Assembly (NCBI GenBank): GCA_002721705.1
Contig: PBLJ01000043.1
Span: forward strand, 1-64,000
Length of the DNA: 64,000 nt
Direction of reading: 5' to 3'
DNA from: Opitutia bacterium
Lineage (GTDB): Bacteria; Verrucomicrobiota; Verrucomicrobiia; Opitutales; Seribacteraceae
Part shown: one piece after another, positions 32,990-42,222 of the stretch
Numbering within the stretch: the first letter of the stretch is position 1
Layout of the letters: every line of letters starts with the position of its first letter
Translations under genes and position numbers: made by a program
The notes under the pieces: model-generated
Told to the model about the DNA's origin: nothing
The model's input: the letters and a program-made list of their open reading frames with translations, nothing else
Database searches by the model: none

Positions 32990-33853
32990 ATGTTGAAGTC
33001 CATACAGCCCACGGTCCTATGCTTCGACGTGGAGTGGATACCGGATCCCAAGGCGGCGGAGGTCCTGCATTACGTCGACTTGTCCGAGCCGGGCAACGAG
33101 CTCGAGGCGTTCGAGACCCTTTGGAAGGAGGAAGGCAAGGCGGACGAGAAAAACCCGCAACCTTACCTCAAAACCATCCTTTGCCGCATCGTGTCGATTG
33201 CAGGCATCGTGCGGGAAAAAAACATGGGAAAAGTCAGTTTACGGTTGTTTTCCATGCCCACGGATCCGGATGACCCTGAAAAATGCGAAGAGGCTCGGAT
33301 CTTGTCTGGATTCATCCGCGCGGTAGGTGAGAAGAAGCCCCAGATCGTGGGATACAACTCGGCTAATGCCGACCTGCCCATCATTACCCAGCGAGCCATT
33401 ATCCATGGCTTGAGCGCTCCTGGCTTTGCCGAGCGCCCCAACAAACCCTGGGAAGGCGTCGACTACTTCGATTCCCGCAACAGCGAGTACAACGTCGATC
33501 TTTGTCCCATGCTGGGGCGGTTCGCCCAAACTCCCAGCTTGCACCAGGCTGCGTCCCTTTCGGGTATTCCCGGCAAGATGGGAGTGAGCGGAGCTTCCGT
33601 GGCGGAGCTCTGGCTGGAGGGCAAAACCCGGGAAATCGTCGAGTACAACGAATACGACGCGTTCACCACCTTTTTGCTTTGGGCTCGTGTCGCGCACTTC
33701 GCCAACCTCCTTTCCGATCAGCAGTACGCCGACGAGCAACGCCTTACCCGCGAACTTCTCGAGCAGGAAATCGCAGGCGGCAAAGAGCACTTGGTTCCCT
33801 ACGTCGAGGAGTGGGATCGCTTGCGAGAGCTAACCGGACAAGCGGATATTTAA
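32990..33853 (+). CDS. Predicted 3'-5' exonuclease, PolB exonuclease-2 family
   Basis: The 287-residue protein matches PF10108 (DNA_pol_B_exo2), a stand-alone DEDDy exonuclease related to the proofreading domain of family B polymerases. Exo I is CFDVEWIPD (Asp and Glu), Exo II is IVGYNSANADLPII (Asn...Asp) and Exo III is EYNEYDAFTTFLLW (Tyr-x3-Asp). The length fits the family. It probably acts in DNA repair or processing in the cytoplasm. It is 10 bases after map, so likely in the same transcript. Confidence 0.87.
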   Translation: MLKSIQPTVLCFDVEWIPDPKAAEVLHYVDLSEPGNELEAFETLWKEEGKADEKNPQPYLKTILCRIVSIAGIVREKNMGKVSLRLFSMPTDPDDPEKCEEARILSGFIRAVGEKKPQIVGYNSANADLPIITQRAIIHGLSAPGFAERPNKPWEGVDYFDSRNSEYNVDLCPMLGRFAQTPSLHQAASLSGIPGKMGVSGASVAELWLEGKTREIVEYNEYDAFTTFLLWARVAHFANLLSDQQYADEQRLTRELLEQEIAGGKEHLVPYVEEWDRLRELTGQADI

Positions 33854-33919
33854 GCCAGCTTTGGGCGGTTTCCCTTTAATCGTAACCTTGCAACGCGAAC
33901 ACCAACGGAGACACACGCC

Positions 33920-34201
33920 ATGCTGAACTGGAAATCATTGCTCATAGGATTAGCTCTCGGACTAGTGGTCACTTTGACCATGGGCTTCGACGACGAAGGC
34001 CAGGAAGGCCGCTATCAACTGGAAGGGGCGGACGTCTACTTCCTGAACTCCCAAAGCGGGAAAGGGTTCGAGCAGGCTCATCTCGTGAAGATCGATACCA
34101 AGACCGGCAAGGTCTATATGCACACCCAAATCCTGGCTGCAGGCGCCCCGCCCACCGACAAGTGGATGGATATCACGGGCAAGGCTTACCGGACTCGCTG
34201 A
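33920..34201 (+). CDS. Small membrane-anchored or secreted protein of unknown function
   Basis: The 93-residue product has an N-terminal hydrophobic stretch (LLIGLALGLVVTLTMGF) acting as an uncleaved anchor or signal peptide. A compact polar domain of about 65 residues follows (GADVYFLNSQSGKGFEQAH, VYMHTQIL). CGGAG lies upstream of the ATG. Its 3' end overlaps the convergent helicase gene by 16 bases. I recognise no family. The clear signal and start support a real gene. Confidence 0.65.
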   Translation: MLNWKSLLIGLALGLVVTLTMGFDDEGQEGRYQLEGADVYFLNSQSGKGFEQAHLVKIDTKTGKVYMHTQILAAGAPPTDKWMDITGKAYRTR

Positions 34202-36681
34202 AGGCGGCTCTCGTGCCGCTTGCGCTGCCCCGGCTCCAATGGTGGCAGATAGGGTAGTTCCTCGCTCCTTGCGTTTGTCTCGCCAAGGGCCCGGGCCTGA
34301 GTCTGCAATTCTTGCCAACGCTTCCACTCCATGCTGGGCGCATTCGCGATAAGCGAGAGGATGGACCTCCATTCCAAGATTGCTCGTTCCAGGTCACCCG
34401 GCCGTAGTTCCTCGTCGAAAAGGTCGCGTTTGCCTTCCGGGTGAACCAAAGCTTCACGGACCGCTTCGGCCGCCCCGTCCCCGTATTCGGGAGGCACGCC
34501 CTTTCGGAGATAGCCTTCGCAGGTGACGTCGCCGTAGGTTCGTCGGCAAATCGCGCCGAGACGACTCCCTTGTCCCGCTAGGGCAGCGAAACGATGGCCC
34601 GCCCGTAAATTGGCCAAGTCCTGGATCATTTCATCGATCGGATAGGCTTCGTCCTCGAGGGCGGCGGCTACCGCCAGGCCTTCTCCTTGATGAAAGAAAC
34701 TGAACACGATGCCTCGTCGGGTGGGATGAGCCTGCGCATCGATCAAGCCTAGGCGGAACCATGCTTCCGCCAGGCAGTTATCGCTAAAAGGTTCGCTTGC
34801 GGCTTCGTTGGAGAAAGGAGAAACCCATTCCTGTCGACGTTTGCGTAGGGGGGGATTCAGCAGAATCTTGCCGTTTTTGTCCTTCCACCCGAAGGCTTGC
34901 GCTTCGAGGTACTCGAGGCGCACGCTCAGGATACCGTTTTTCTCGATCAGTTCCTTCCACCTGCCGCCAAAGGTGAGTTCCGGAAACAGTGGCCCCAGCA
35001 TGCGTTCCAACCTGTCCAAGTCCCACAGCTTTTTTCCATACCTTCCTAATTTCTTGGGATTCGTTTCCAGGAAATGTTTTCGCAGGCGGCGACGAAAGGA
35101 CTTCAACAACTCCACCTGCCCTTGGCCTTCCTCCTCCGGGAACCGCGCGATCGGCAATTCCCGGCCGTATCTACGGTTTTCGCCGCGACCGGTTTTCCAG
35201 ACCGAGCCCGCCTTCACTTTCTCCAATGTTTGGGGACACGAAAGCGCTTCCCTCCATTCCTCTCCAAAATAAAAGAAAGCCTCGCCCAAAGGCCCTTTTA
35301 CCGGACCTCCCCGGCGCTCCCATCGGCCCTCGGAATTCAGCATCTCGATGACCTCGTCGCGAGAGGGGTCGCGGTCCTCGGACTTAGGGGCCTTTGCTTG
35401 GTTCGCCTGGGTTCGTTGTTTCGACAGAAAGGCAGCGAATCCGAGAGGAATGGGCTCTTCGCGAAAGAGTCGGCCGCCGAATTCTTCCGCCGCTTGGGCG
35501 GGGGAACGCTTGTCGTCCGCTGCCGCCCGCATTACTTGAAGCAAGGAGCTCCAGTCGACGCGGGCCGAGGGTCGGAGGGGGAGGGGACGAGCCTCGCTCA
35601 AGCGGGCTTTGTTCGGTACGACGATGGCGTAGCCGCGTTCATCCAGTCCCCGCCGTCCGGCCCGGCCGAACATTTGCAGCAACTCATCCGGACGCAGGAG
35701 TCGGCGTTCGTCTTCGACCCGGTATTCGCGATCCGTCACGATGACCGATCGCATGGAAAAGTTCACCCCCGCTCCGAGTCCTGTGGTGGAAACGACCGCT
35801 CGCAGTTGGCCTGCCTTGGCCAAGGGTTCGATGAGTCCAGCCCGCTGCTTGTAGTCCAAGCCGCTGTGGTGCGGGGCGATGCGTCGCTTGAGCAGTTTGG
35901 TCAAGCGCTTCCCGGCCAATTGCTTTTGTTCCGAACTGAGGGAAAGCGGTTCGGTCTCCGGTAATTCGTAGGCTAATTGTTGGGCAATGTCTTCGGCCGC
36001 CAATCTTTTCGGGGCAAAGAGCAGCAAAGGTCCCATGTTCGCCCGCAAGGCAGCCGCCACGATCCTCGGCCAATGCCCGCGGACGGATTCCGAGAAATGG
36101 CGGGGCAGGGCATCGGCGAAAACTTCATCGAGCGGGACCGGGCGCTTGCCTTCGCTTACCAGTTCCACTTTGCGACCATTTGATTCCAGCCAGTCGGCCA
36201 CTGTTTCGGGATTCGCCACGCTGCCGCTCATCAGCAGCAATTGGGTCTTCGGTGGAGCCATGGCCAGAACCACCTCGTAATTCACGCCTCGCTGCAGGTC
36301 GCCCAGCATCTGGTACTCGTCGACCACCATCAGGTCGGGGCCTTGGCCCCTGAGGATCGACGATCGTTGCGTCTCCAAGGTGGCCACCGTGACTTGGGCA
36401 TCGGGATGAAAACGGAGGTCTCCCGTGCATACCCCGACGTCCCAACCTTTCTCCATCCATTCCCTCGCTTTGTCGTTGGCGAGGGCTCGGGTGGGCACGG
36501 TGTAGATGGCTCTGCCCCTCCAACCCGAGTCCATCAGCATCTCGAAGACAAAGGTTTTGCCGGCTCCGGTGGGTGCGTGCAAGACCACGTCGAGACCTTC
36601 CCTCAGGTAACGCAGTGCTTCCTGCTGCCAGAGGTCGGGAACCAGCAATTTGTGATCGAACGCCTTGTCTTGGTCTTGCAT
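34186..36681 (-). CDS. Ski2-like DEAD/DEAH-box helicase
   Basis: The 831-residue SF2 helicase has motif I HAPTGAGKTFVFEML, motif Ia TVPTRALANDK, motif II VVDEYQML (DEYQ rather than DExH/DEAD), motif III MSGSVANP and, in RecA2, TTGLGAGVNF and LLQMFGRAGRRGLDERG (motif VI). This ordering matches Ski2/Hel308-type enzymes that unwind RNA or branched DNA. The C-terminal 430 residues, beyond the helicase core, are Lys/Arg-rich and not recognised, and may include winged-helix and ratchet parts. It is divergent from folA (76 bases). Substrate (RNA versus DNA) is unresolved. Confidence 0.85.
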   Translation of the reverse strand: MQDQDKAFDHKLLVPDLWQQEALRYLREGLDVVLHAPTGAGKTFVFEMLMDSGWRGRAIYTVPTRALANDKAREWMEKGWDVGVCTGDLRFHPDAQVTVATLETQRSSILRGQGPDLMVVDEYQMLGDLQRGVNYEVVLAMAPPKTQLLLMSGSVANPETVADWLESNGRKVELVSEGKRPVPLDEVFADALPRHFSESVRGHWPRIVAAALRANMGPLLLFAPKRLAAEDIAQQLAYELPETEPLSLSSEQKQLAGKRLTKLLKRRIAPHHSGLDYKQRAGLIEPLAKAGQLRAVVSTTGLGAGVNFSMRSVIVTDREYRVEDERRLLRPDELLQMFGRAGRRGLDERGYAIVVPNKARLSEARPLPLRPSARVDWSSLLQVMRAAADDKRSPAQAAEEFGGRLFREEPIPLGFAAFLSKQRTQANQAKAPKSEDRDPSRDEVIEMLNSEGRWERRGGPVKGPLGEAFFYFGEEWREALSCPQTLEKVKAGSVWKTGRGENRRYGRELPIARFPEEEGQGQVELLKSFRRRLRKHFLETNPKKLGRYGKKLWDLDRLERMLGPLFPELTFGGRWKELIEKNGILSVRLEYLEAQAFGWKDKNGKILLNPPLRKRRQEWVSPFSNEAASEPFSDNCLAEAWFRLGLIDAQAHPTRRGIVFSFFHQGEGLAVAAALEDEAYPIDEMIQDLANLRAGHRFAALAGQGSRLGAICRRTYGDVTCEGYLRKGVPPEYGDGAAEAVREALVHPEGKRDLFDEELRPGDLERAILEWRSILSLIANAPSMEWKRWQELQTQARALGETNARSEELPYLPPLEPGQRKRHESRLQRVR

Positions 36682-36757
36682 TGTGGGTTACTTGCCAAAA
36701 GATGTCTTCTGCTTGGAAAACGCAAACCGTTCCCGTTTCATCCCTTAAACAAAAAGC

Positions 36758-37231
36758 ATGATCAACCTCATAGTTGCCTGCGCCCGCAACCGAGTGATCG
36801 GCAAGGATGGTCGCTTGCCTTGGAGGATAAGCGAGGACTGGGAGTATTTCCTCGAGAAAACCAGGCAAGGCACCTTGGTCATGGGACGTCGCTGCTATGA
36901 CGAGATGGGCAAGCACCTGCTCGACCGCAAAGTGGTCGCCCTCAGTCGCAATCCCACGCAATCATTTGAGCATGCCCGCAAGGCGAGTTCCTTGCCCGAG
37001 GCCCTCGAGATGGCCCAGTCAAACGACGGCGACGTCTGGATTTGCGGCGGACAGGCCATCTACGAGGAAGCCATGCCTTTGGCCGACCGCTTGTACCTCA
37101 CGCTCATCGACGCCGAATACGAAGGGGACGTCTTCTTTCCCCCATGGGAGGATCAGTTTACCAACGAACTTGCACGCCGTGAAATGGTTTTGGCTGGGCT
37201 TCGCTTGGTATTTGTGGTCCTCGAAAGATAA
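36758..37231 (+). CDS. folA: Dihydrofolate reductase
   Basis: The 157-residue protein has the DHFR N-terminus NLIVACARNRVIGKDGRLPW, the catalytic Asp in ISEDWEYF (equivalent to E. coli Asp27), the NADPH-binding LVMGRRCYDEMG and VWICGGQAIYEEAMPLAD. It reduces dihydrofolate to tetrahydrofolate and is the trimethoprim target. It is physically separate from the seven-gene folate operon at 26.1-31 kb. The cys operon follows on the same strand after 85 bases. Confidence 0.95.
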   Translation: MINLIVACARNRVIGKDGRLPWRISEDWEYFLEKTRQGTLVMGRRCYDEMGKHLLDRKVVALSRNPTQSFEHARKASSLPEALEMAQSNDGDVWICGGQAIYEEAMPLADRLYLTLIDAEYEGDVFFPPWEDQFTNELARREMVLAGLRLVFVVLER

Positions 37232-37276
37232 AAATAGGGAACCGATCTCCCAAGTTTATGACGTTGAATGAGATTT

Positions 37277-37296
37277 GCGTTTTCCAGAGGAAACGC
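37277..37296. other. Imperfect dyad upstream of cysC
   Basis: GCGTTTTCC-AGA-GGAAACGC forms an 8-bp stem with one bulged T in the 85-base gap between folA and cysC. It is followed only by TTTAA, so it is a poor terminator. It may be an operator or leader hairpin for the sulfate operon. Confidence 0.3.
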
Positions 37297-37316
37297 TTTA
37301 ATGGTTCGTCTTTCTC

Positions 37317-37922
37317 ATGATACCAGCGGAGTTATATCCCACCACCGACGTCTTGATGTCTCGTTCGGCAAAGGAGGAGCGCTTAGGGCAACGGGCCAAG
37401 GTGTTTTGGCTGTATGGTTTGTCGGGTTCCGGCAAGACCACGCTGGCCGCCGCCTTCGAGCGACGCCTGCACGAGGAGGGCTTGTTCAGCGTGGTGCTGG
37501 ACGGGGACAACGTGCGGAGCGGCTTGAACAAGGACTTGGGCTTCAGTGACGAGGATCGTTCGGAAAATATCCGGCGCATTGCGGAAGCGGCCAAACTCTT
37601 CGTTGAGAATGGCGTGTTGACCATAGTTTCATTCATCACGCCGCGGGAGAGATTTCGTCGCATGGCGCGTGAAATAGTGGGAGAAAACGACTTTCTCGAA
37701 GTGTACGCGAAAGCTTCCTACGAAACTTGTGAAAAACGAGACGTAAAGGGCCTTTACGCCAAGGCGAACGCAGGAAAGATACGAGATTTTACGGGGCAGC
37801 AATCGAATTTCGAGGAACCATCCGCCCCGTGGCTTGTCCTCGATACCGAGGTTTCCACGCCGGAAGAGTCCTTGGAGCAACTTTGGGAGTCTTCCCAAAA
37901 GTTGGTTTTGCCCTCGGCCTGA
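37317..37922 (+). CDS. cysC: Adenylylsulfate (APS) kinase
   Basis: The 201-residue kinase has P-loop GLSGSGKTT (Lys40), LDGDNVRSGLNKDLGFS, and RDVKGLYAKANAGKIRDFTG, the APS kinase signatures. It phosphorylates APS to PAPS with ATP. The segment FISP, which in E. coli holds the phosphorylated Ser109, reads FITP, a conservative change. The gene is first in cysC-cysD-cysN and is 23 bases before cysD. No reductase (cysH) or transporter is in this window. Confidence 0.94.
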   Translation: MIPAELYPTTDVLMSRSAKEERLGQRAKVFWLYGLSGSGKTTLAAAFERRLHEEGLFSVVLDGDNVRSGLNKDLGFSDEDRSENIRRIAEAAKLFVENGVLTIVSFITPRERFRRMAREIVGENDFLEVYAKASYETCEKRDVKGLYAKANAGKIRDFTGQQSNFEEPSAPWLVLDTEVSTPEESLEQLWESSQKLVLPSA

Positions 37923-37945
37923 GGTAACCTGCCTTCTTTTTCGTC

Positions 37946-38851
37946 ATGCGAACCTACAACATCACGCACCTCAAGCAATTGGAGTCGGAAGCTATTTTCG
38001 TGATGCGCGAAACGGCGGCTCAGTTCGAGCGTCCCGCCTTGCTCTTTTCCGGTGGCAAGGACTCCATCGTGATGGCTCACTTGGCGGCCAAGGCATTCAC
38101 GCCCGCCAAGATGCCGTTTCCCTTGGTCCACGTGGACACGGGGCACAATTTTCCCGAAACCTTGGAATACAGGGATCGTTTCGTGGAAAAGGTGGGAGGC
38201 CGCTTGCTGGTCGGTTTGGTGCAGGACTCGATAGATCGAGGCACAGCCCAGGAGGAATCCGGGGTGAATCCCAGTCGCAACGCTCTCCAATCGGTCACTT
38301 TGCTGGAAACCATAGAAGAACACCAGTTCGACGCTTGCCTCGGCGGTGGCAGACGAGACGAGGAGAAAGCCCGGGCTAAGGAACGGTTCTTTTCACATCG
38401 CGACGCTTTTGGCCAGTGGGATCCCAAGAACCAGCGGCCCGAATTATGGAATCTCTTCAACGGACGCATGGCTCCGGGAGAAAATTTTAGGGTGTTTCCC
38501 TTGAGCAACTGGACCGAGATGGATGTTTGGCAATACGCCTTGGTCGAGGAAATCGACTTGCCTTCCCTTTATTTTGCCCATGAACGCAAGGTGTTCGAGC
38601 GCAACGGCTCTCTCTTGGCCGAGTCGGAACACGTTGAGCTTGCCGAAAACGAAACCGTTTCCACGGAAACCGTTCGGTTTCGCACCATCGGAGACGTTAC
38701 CTGCACGGGTGCCGTGCGATCGGAGGCCTCCACCCTCGAGGAAGTGATTCGCGAGGTCGCTGCCTCCCGTGACACCGAGCGAGGCAGCCGGGCGGACGAC
38801 CGTCGCTCGGAAGCGGCCATGGAAGACCGCAAGAAACAAGGCTATTTTTAA
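37946..38851 (+). CDS. cysD: Sulfate adenylyltransferase small subunit
   Basis: The 301-residue protein has the PP-loop LLFSGGKDSIVMAHL, THLKQLESEAIFVMRE at the N-terminus, GGGRRDEEKARAKER and the C-terminal RGSRADDRRSEAAMEDRKKQGYF that is typical of CysD. With CysN it makes APS from ATP and sulfate, coupled to GTP hydrolysis. The length matches the family (about 302 residues in E. coli). It is separated from cysN by 27 bases, and the pair forms the CysDN heterodimer. Confidence 0.96.
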   Translation: MRTYNITHLKQLESEAIFVMRETAAQFERPALLFSGGKDSIVMAHLAAKAFTPAKMPFPLVHVDTGHNFPETLEYRDRFVEKVGGRLLVGLVQDSIDRGTAQEESGVNPSRNALQSVTLLETIEEHQFDACLGGGRRDEEKARAKERFFSHRDAFGQWDPKNQRPELWNLFNGRMAPGENFRVFPLSNWTEMDVWQYALVEEIDLPSLYFAHERKVFERNGSLLAESEHVELAENETVSTETVRFRTIGDVTCTGAVRSEASTLEEVIREVAASRDTERGSRADDRRSEAAMEDRKKQGYF

Positions 38852-38878
38852 ATGGAGCGAACGTTTGGACGTTAGGTG

Positions 38879-40153
38879 ATGAGCGAGGAAAAGAGCTACT
38901 TGGACATGGATTTGCTGCGGTTCAGCACCGCGGGCAGCGTGGATGATGGCAAGAGCACTCTCATCGGGCGCCTCTTCTACGACACCAAGGCGATCTTCGA
39001 GGATCAACTCGAGGCGATTGAGCAAAGCAGTCGGCAACGAGGGGACGAGAACGTCAACTTGGCTCTGCTCACGGACGGTCTGCGGGCCGAGCGAGAGCAA
39101 GGGATCACGATCGACGTCGCCTACCGCTACTTCGCTACTCCACGACGCAAGTTCATCATCGCCGATACGCCGGGACACGTCCAGTACACCCGCAATATGG
39201 TGACGGGCTCTTCCACCGCCAACTTGGCCCTCATCCTCGTCGACGCCCGCAAAGGCGTGATCGAGCAGACCTGTCGGCATGCCTTCATAGCCGACCTTCT
39301 CGGCATCAAGCACGTCGCTCTTTGCGTGAACAAGATGGACTTGGTGGGATACGAGCAAGAAGCCTACGAAAAGGTGCGTCGCCAATTCGGTGACTTCGCT
39401 TCTCGCCTCGAAAACGTGGTGGATCTCACCTTTTTCCCGATCAGTGCCCTGCAAGGCGACAACGTGGTGGAGAAATCGGCCAACATGCCTTGGTACGACG
39501 GTCCCACCTTGCTCTATCACATGGAGACCGTTTACGTCGGGTCCGACGCCAATCACGTCGACGCCCGGTTTCCCGTGCAGTGGGTGGTTCGACCGCATTC
39601 CGACGAGCATCACGATTACCGTGGATATGCCGGGCGCGTAGCAGGCGGGGTCTTCAAGCCGGGAGACGAGGTCGTTATCTTGCCCTCGGGTTTTCGATCC
39701 CGCGTGAAGAACATTCAAGTGGGAGACGAGGAGCTCAACGAAGCCTATTATCCGCTTTCCGTTTCGATTACCTTGGACGACGACGTCGACGTGAGCCGCG
39801 GTGACATGCTGGTCAAGCCCAACAACCAACCTCGTATCACGCAGGACCTGGACGCCATGATCTGCTGGTTTTCCGACGGCAAGACTTTGCGGCAAGGCGG
39901 TAAATACCTTTTTCGGCACACCACCAAGGAGGCTCAAGCCATCGTCACCGACGTCCGATATAAAGTCGACGTCAACACGCTCCACAAGATCGAGGACGAT
40001 TCCGAATTCAAGATGAACGACGTCGGGCGCATTGCCTTGCGGGTCTCTCAACCCGTCTTTCACGACACTTACCGACGCAACCGCAACACCGGTAGCTTCA
40101 TTCTCGCGGATCCCTTCACCAACGAGACCCTCGCCGCCGGCATGCTGCGCTGA
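38879..40153 (+). CDS. cysN: Sulfate adenylyltransferase large subunit, GTPase
   Basis: The track starts at a GTG (38876) directly before an ATG (38879). The ATG is preferred, giving 424 residues. It is an EF-Tu-like GTPase: G1 GSVDDGKSTLIGRL, G2 region REQGITIDVAYR, G3 ADTPGHVQYTRNM and G4 NKMDL, followed by two beta-barrel domains. It drives APS formation by CysD. There is no fused APS kinase domain, in keeping with the separate cysC. It is the last gene of the operon and convergent with the PHP gene, 22 bases away. Confidence 0.96.
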   Translation: MSEEKSYLDMDLLRFSTAGSVDDGKSTLIGRLFYDTKAIFEDQLEAIEQSSRQRGDENVNLALLTDGLRAEREQGITIDVAYRYFATPRRKFIIADTPGHVQYTRNMVTGSSTANLALILVDARKGVIEQTCRHAFIADLLGIKHVALCVNKMDLVGYEQEAYEKVRRQFGDFASRLENVVDLTFFPISALQGDNVVEKSANMPWYDGPTLLYHMETVYVGSDANHVDARFPVQWVVRPHSDEHHDYRGYAGRVAGGVFKPGDEVVILPSGFRSRVKNIQVGDEELNEAYYPLSVSITLDDDVDVSRGDMLVKPNNQPRITQDLDAMICWFSDGKTLRQGGKYLFRHTTKEAQAIVTDVRYKVDVNTLHKIEDDSEFKMNDVGRIALRVSQPVFHDTYRRNRNTGSFILADPFTNETLAAGMLR

Positions 40154-40175
40154 AGCCTCTCGGCCAAACGCTAGT

Positions 40176-42209
40176 TCAGGGCGAAGCCTCGAGGAACTCG
40201 GAAAAACCCGTTCGGATCGCGGGAGAGGCTTTTTCCCAAGCGGCCTCGGCTTTTGTTTCTTTCAGGTCGACACCACGCACGGTGAGCAAGGCGGCGACTT
40301 GCACCGCCACCGACGAGTCGAAATCACTTAGCTTGGCCAAGGTTTCCGCAAGCATGGGCTTCTTTTCCACGAGGCGTTCCGCATAGCCGCGAGGCGAGGT
40401 GTATTTACCATCGCCGTCGAAATCGAGCCAGATGGGGTTGGTGGCCCCGATTACGCGGGAAACGTATTCTTTGCTTTTATGCTGATAGGGACGTGGTATT
40501 TCCCAAAAAGGCTTGGTCACGCCCGACCCGTTGGCAATGGCGACGAGATGAATGTCATGGGTGAATTTCGGCAGTTCCACCTTCAAGTCGGCCTTGGTGA
40601 TTGCGTTGGGGGCGGATTCCACCTCGCTTTCCCAAATCGGCAAGCCGTTTCCGTAGAGGACGACTCGAGTCGCATCCACCCAACGCGGACCCAACACTTG
40701 GATGCGGGCCGTCGCCTTGGAGGGAAGTTTCGTGGCCAAGTCTCCCACCTCGAAACGCTCCTCTACCCGGAGATGCGTCAACAAGCCCATGCTTACGAGG
40801 GCCCGTCCTTCGCGGAATGCTCGACAGGCCGCGGCCAAGTCAACGTTGGCGGGGTCCTTGTCCGGGCACTGCAGGTAGGTGCGGCCTTGTCCCAAGAGGT
40901 AGCGATTGACGTCGTGTGTGTCGCTTGAGCCGGCCGCAGTCACGCGCTTGCCGGCATTCAGCAGGGCGAACCAATCCTCGAAAGGACCCGTGTAGTCCGC
41001 TTGGAGGGCGGCCGAAGTGATTACCTCGATCGCGTCCATCTCCAAGCCTCCTTCCCGTTGGCTCTCCCCTGACGCCCGGTTGAAATGGGAGGGATCGGTG
41101 GGAGAGAAGTTGGAGTGCACGTTGCGCGGATGGTTCAGGAGAATGACCTCGACTCCCGGGGTCGCCCGTATGGACTTGAAAAGCTCTTTCCAGCTTTCCG
41201 TTTCATGGTTGGGCAGGGGAGCGCCTTTCTTGATCGGGAATGCATTGAAGTGACCGACTTTCGTGGTGACTTCGTTGCCTATTACGGTGGTGAAGAAGGC
41301 ACTTGCCCCAGCCGCCTCTTGATACGGGCCGTAATCCGCATGGTGGTTATGGTCGGTCGAGATGGGCAACTCCAAGCCTTCTCCCGCAATGGTGGGAATG
41401 CGCTCCTCCACCGTGGAATCGCCGTGACCGCTGAAGGTCTTGACGTGAACGTGAGGATCGCAACTGATCCAGCCTTCGGTGGGAACCTCGCGATCAAGAG
41501 ATAGCCGAATGGATCGAGTTTCTCCCTCGGCGACCCGGACCTTGGCCGTGGCTACGCCGTATTCGAAGCCTCGCGAGGCATAGACTAGGTACTTGCCAGG
41601 CAGCACGCCCGCCGTTGTCTTTCCTTCCAAGGAATAAACCACGCCTGTACGAACGGCGACTAGGGGTGAAGCCTCCACCTGGAGAGGCATGAGGTAGTCC
41701 TTTTCATTCGTTATGGTGATGCGACAGGGCAGGGGGGCTCCTTTCGAGTCAGTGACTCGTACCTCGAGAAAGCTTTGTCGGAGGGCGTCTTCACGTGCTT
41801 TGTTCACTAGGAACGCGCCCCCCACGAAAACGTCGTCCAAGGCGGTGGGCGCTGCAATCGAGAGCCTGTTTTCCCCGTCTTTCAAGGTTTTGGCAGGCAC
41901 CTTGAGGGTGTGCAGCATCTTGGACTCAAAGCGCTCCAGATTCCCCAGTCGCTTCCCGTTCAGGGACACTCTCCAACCTTGTTTGACGTCGTCTTGCCGA
42001 ATGAAAAGGGTGGATTCTTCTTGGTTTGCCTTTGCCTCGAATGTCACGGAGAGGTTGCGCCCGTGCGGTTCGCTGCTCCTGAATTCATTCCATTCCGGCA
42101 ATCCCTTGGTTCCCAAATGGAAAATTTCCGAGGTTACTTCCTCACGCTCGGCAAGCAGGGGGAAGGTAACGAAGAAAGCGGCGAGGGTAAGGGCTAGAAC
42201 AGGCTTCAT
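40176..42209 (-). CDS. Secreted CehA/McbA-like PHP-domain metallohydrolase
   Basis: The ATG at 42209 (not 42242) opens the signal peptide MKPVLALTLAAFFVTFPLLA, giving 677 residues. The N-terminal half holds beta-sandwich regions that may bind a ligand. The PHP domain starts near residue 260 with metal motifs DPHVHV-KTFSGHGD, STDHNHHADY, LLNHPRNVHSNF and AAGSSDTHDVNR. PHP proteins are metal-dependent phosphoesterases or hydrolases, and CehA-like ones are exported. Substrate unknown. It is the last gene of the minus-strand directon that begins at the LysM amidase, 13 bases after the DUF481 gene. Confidence 0.82.
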   Translation of the reverse strand: MKPVLALTLAAFFVTFPLLAEREEVTSEIFHLGTKGLPEWNEFRSSEPHGRNLSVTFEAKANQEESTLFIRQDDVKQGWRVSLNGKRLGNLERFESKMLHTLKVPAKTLKDGENRLSIAAPTALDDVFVGGAFLVNKAREDALRQSFLEVRVTDSKGAPLPCRITITNEKDYLMPLQVEASPLVAVRTGVVYSLEGKTTAGVLPGKYLVYASRGFEYGVATAKVRVAEGETRSIRLSLDREVPTEGWISCDPHVHVKTFSGHGDSTVEERIPTIAGEGLELPISTDHNHHADYGPYQEAAGASAFFTTVIGNEVTTKVGHFNAFPIKKGAPLPNHETESWKELFKSIRATPGVEVILLNHPRNVHSNFSPTDPSHFNRASGESQREGGLEMDAIEVITSAALQADYTGPFEDWFALLNAGKRVTAAGSSDTHDVNRYLLGQGRTYLQCPDKDPANVDLAAACRAFREGRALVSMGLLTHLRVEERFEVGDLATKLPSKATARIQVLGPRWVDATRVVLYGNGLPIWESEVESAPNAITKADLKVELPKFTHDIHLVAIANGSGVTKPFWEIPRPYQHKSKEYVSRVIGATNPIWLDFDGDGKYTSPRGYAERLVEKKPMLAETLAKLSDFDSSVAVQVAALLTVRGVDLKETKAEAAWEKASPAIRTGFSEFLEASP

Positions 42210-42222
42210 GAGTAAAAATATA

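Noticed and set aside
38444-40063. Minus-strand 539-residue ORF across cysD and cysN
   Set aside because: It lies opposite two strongly conserved enzymes and has no recognisable domain. Its length reflects codon composition of the sense strand.
36758-40153. folA plus cysC-cysD-cysN as one sulfur/folate operon
   Set aside because: An 85-base gap with a dyad separates folA from cysC and the functions are unrelated. Co-transcription is possible but not supported.
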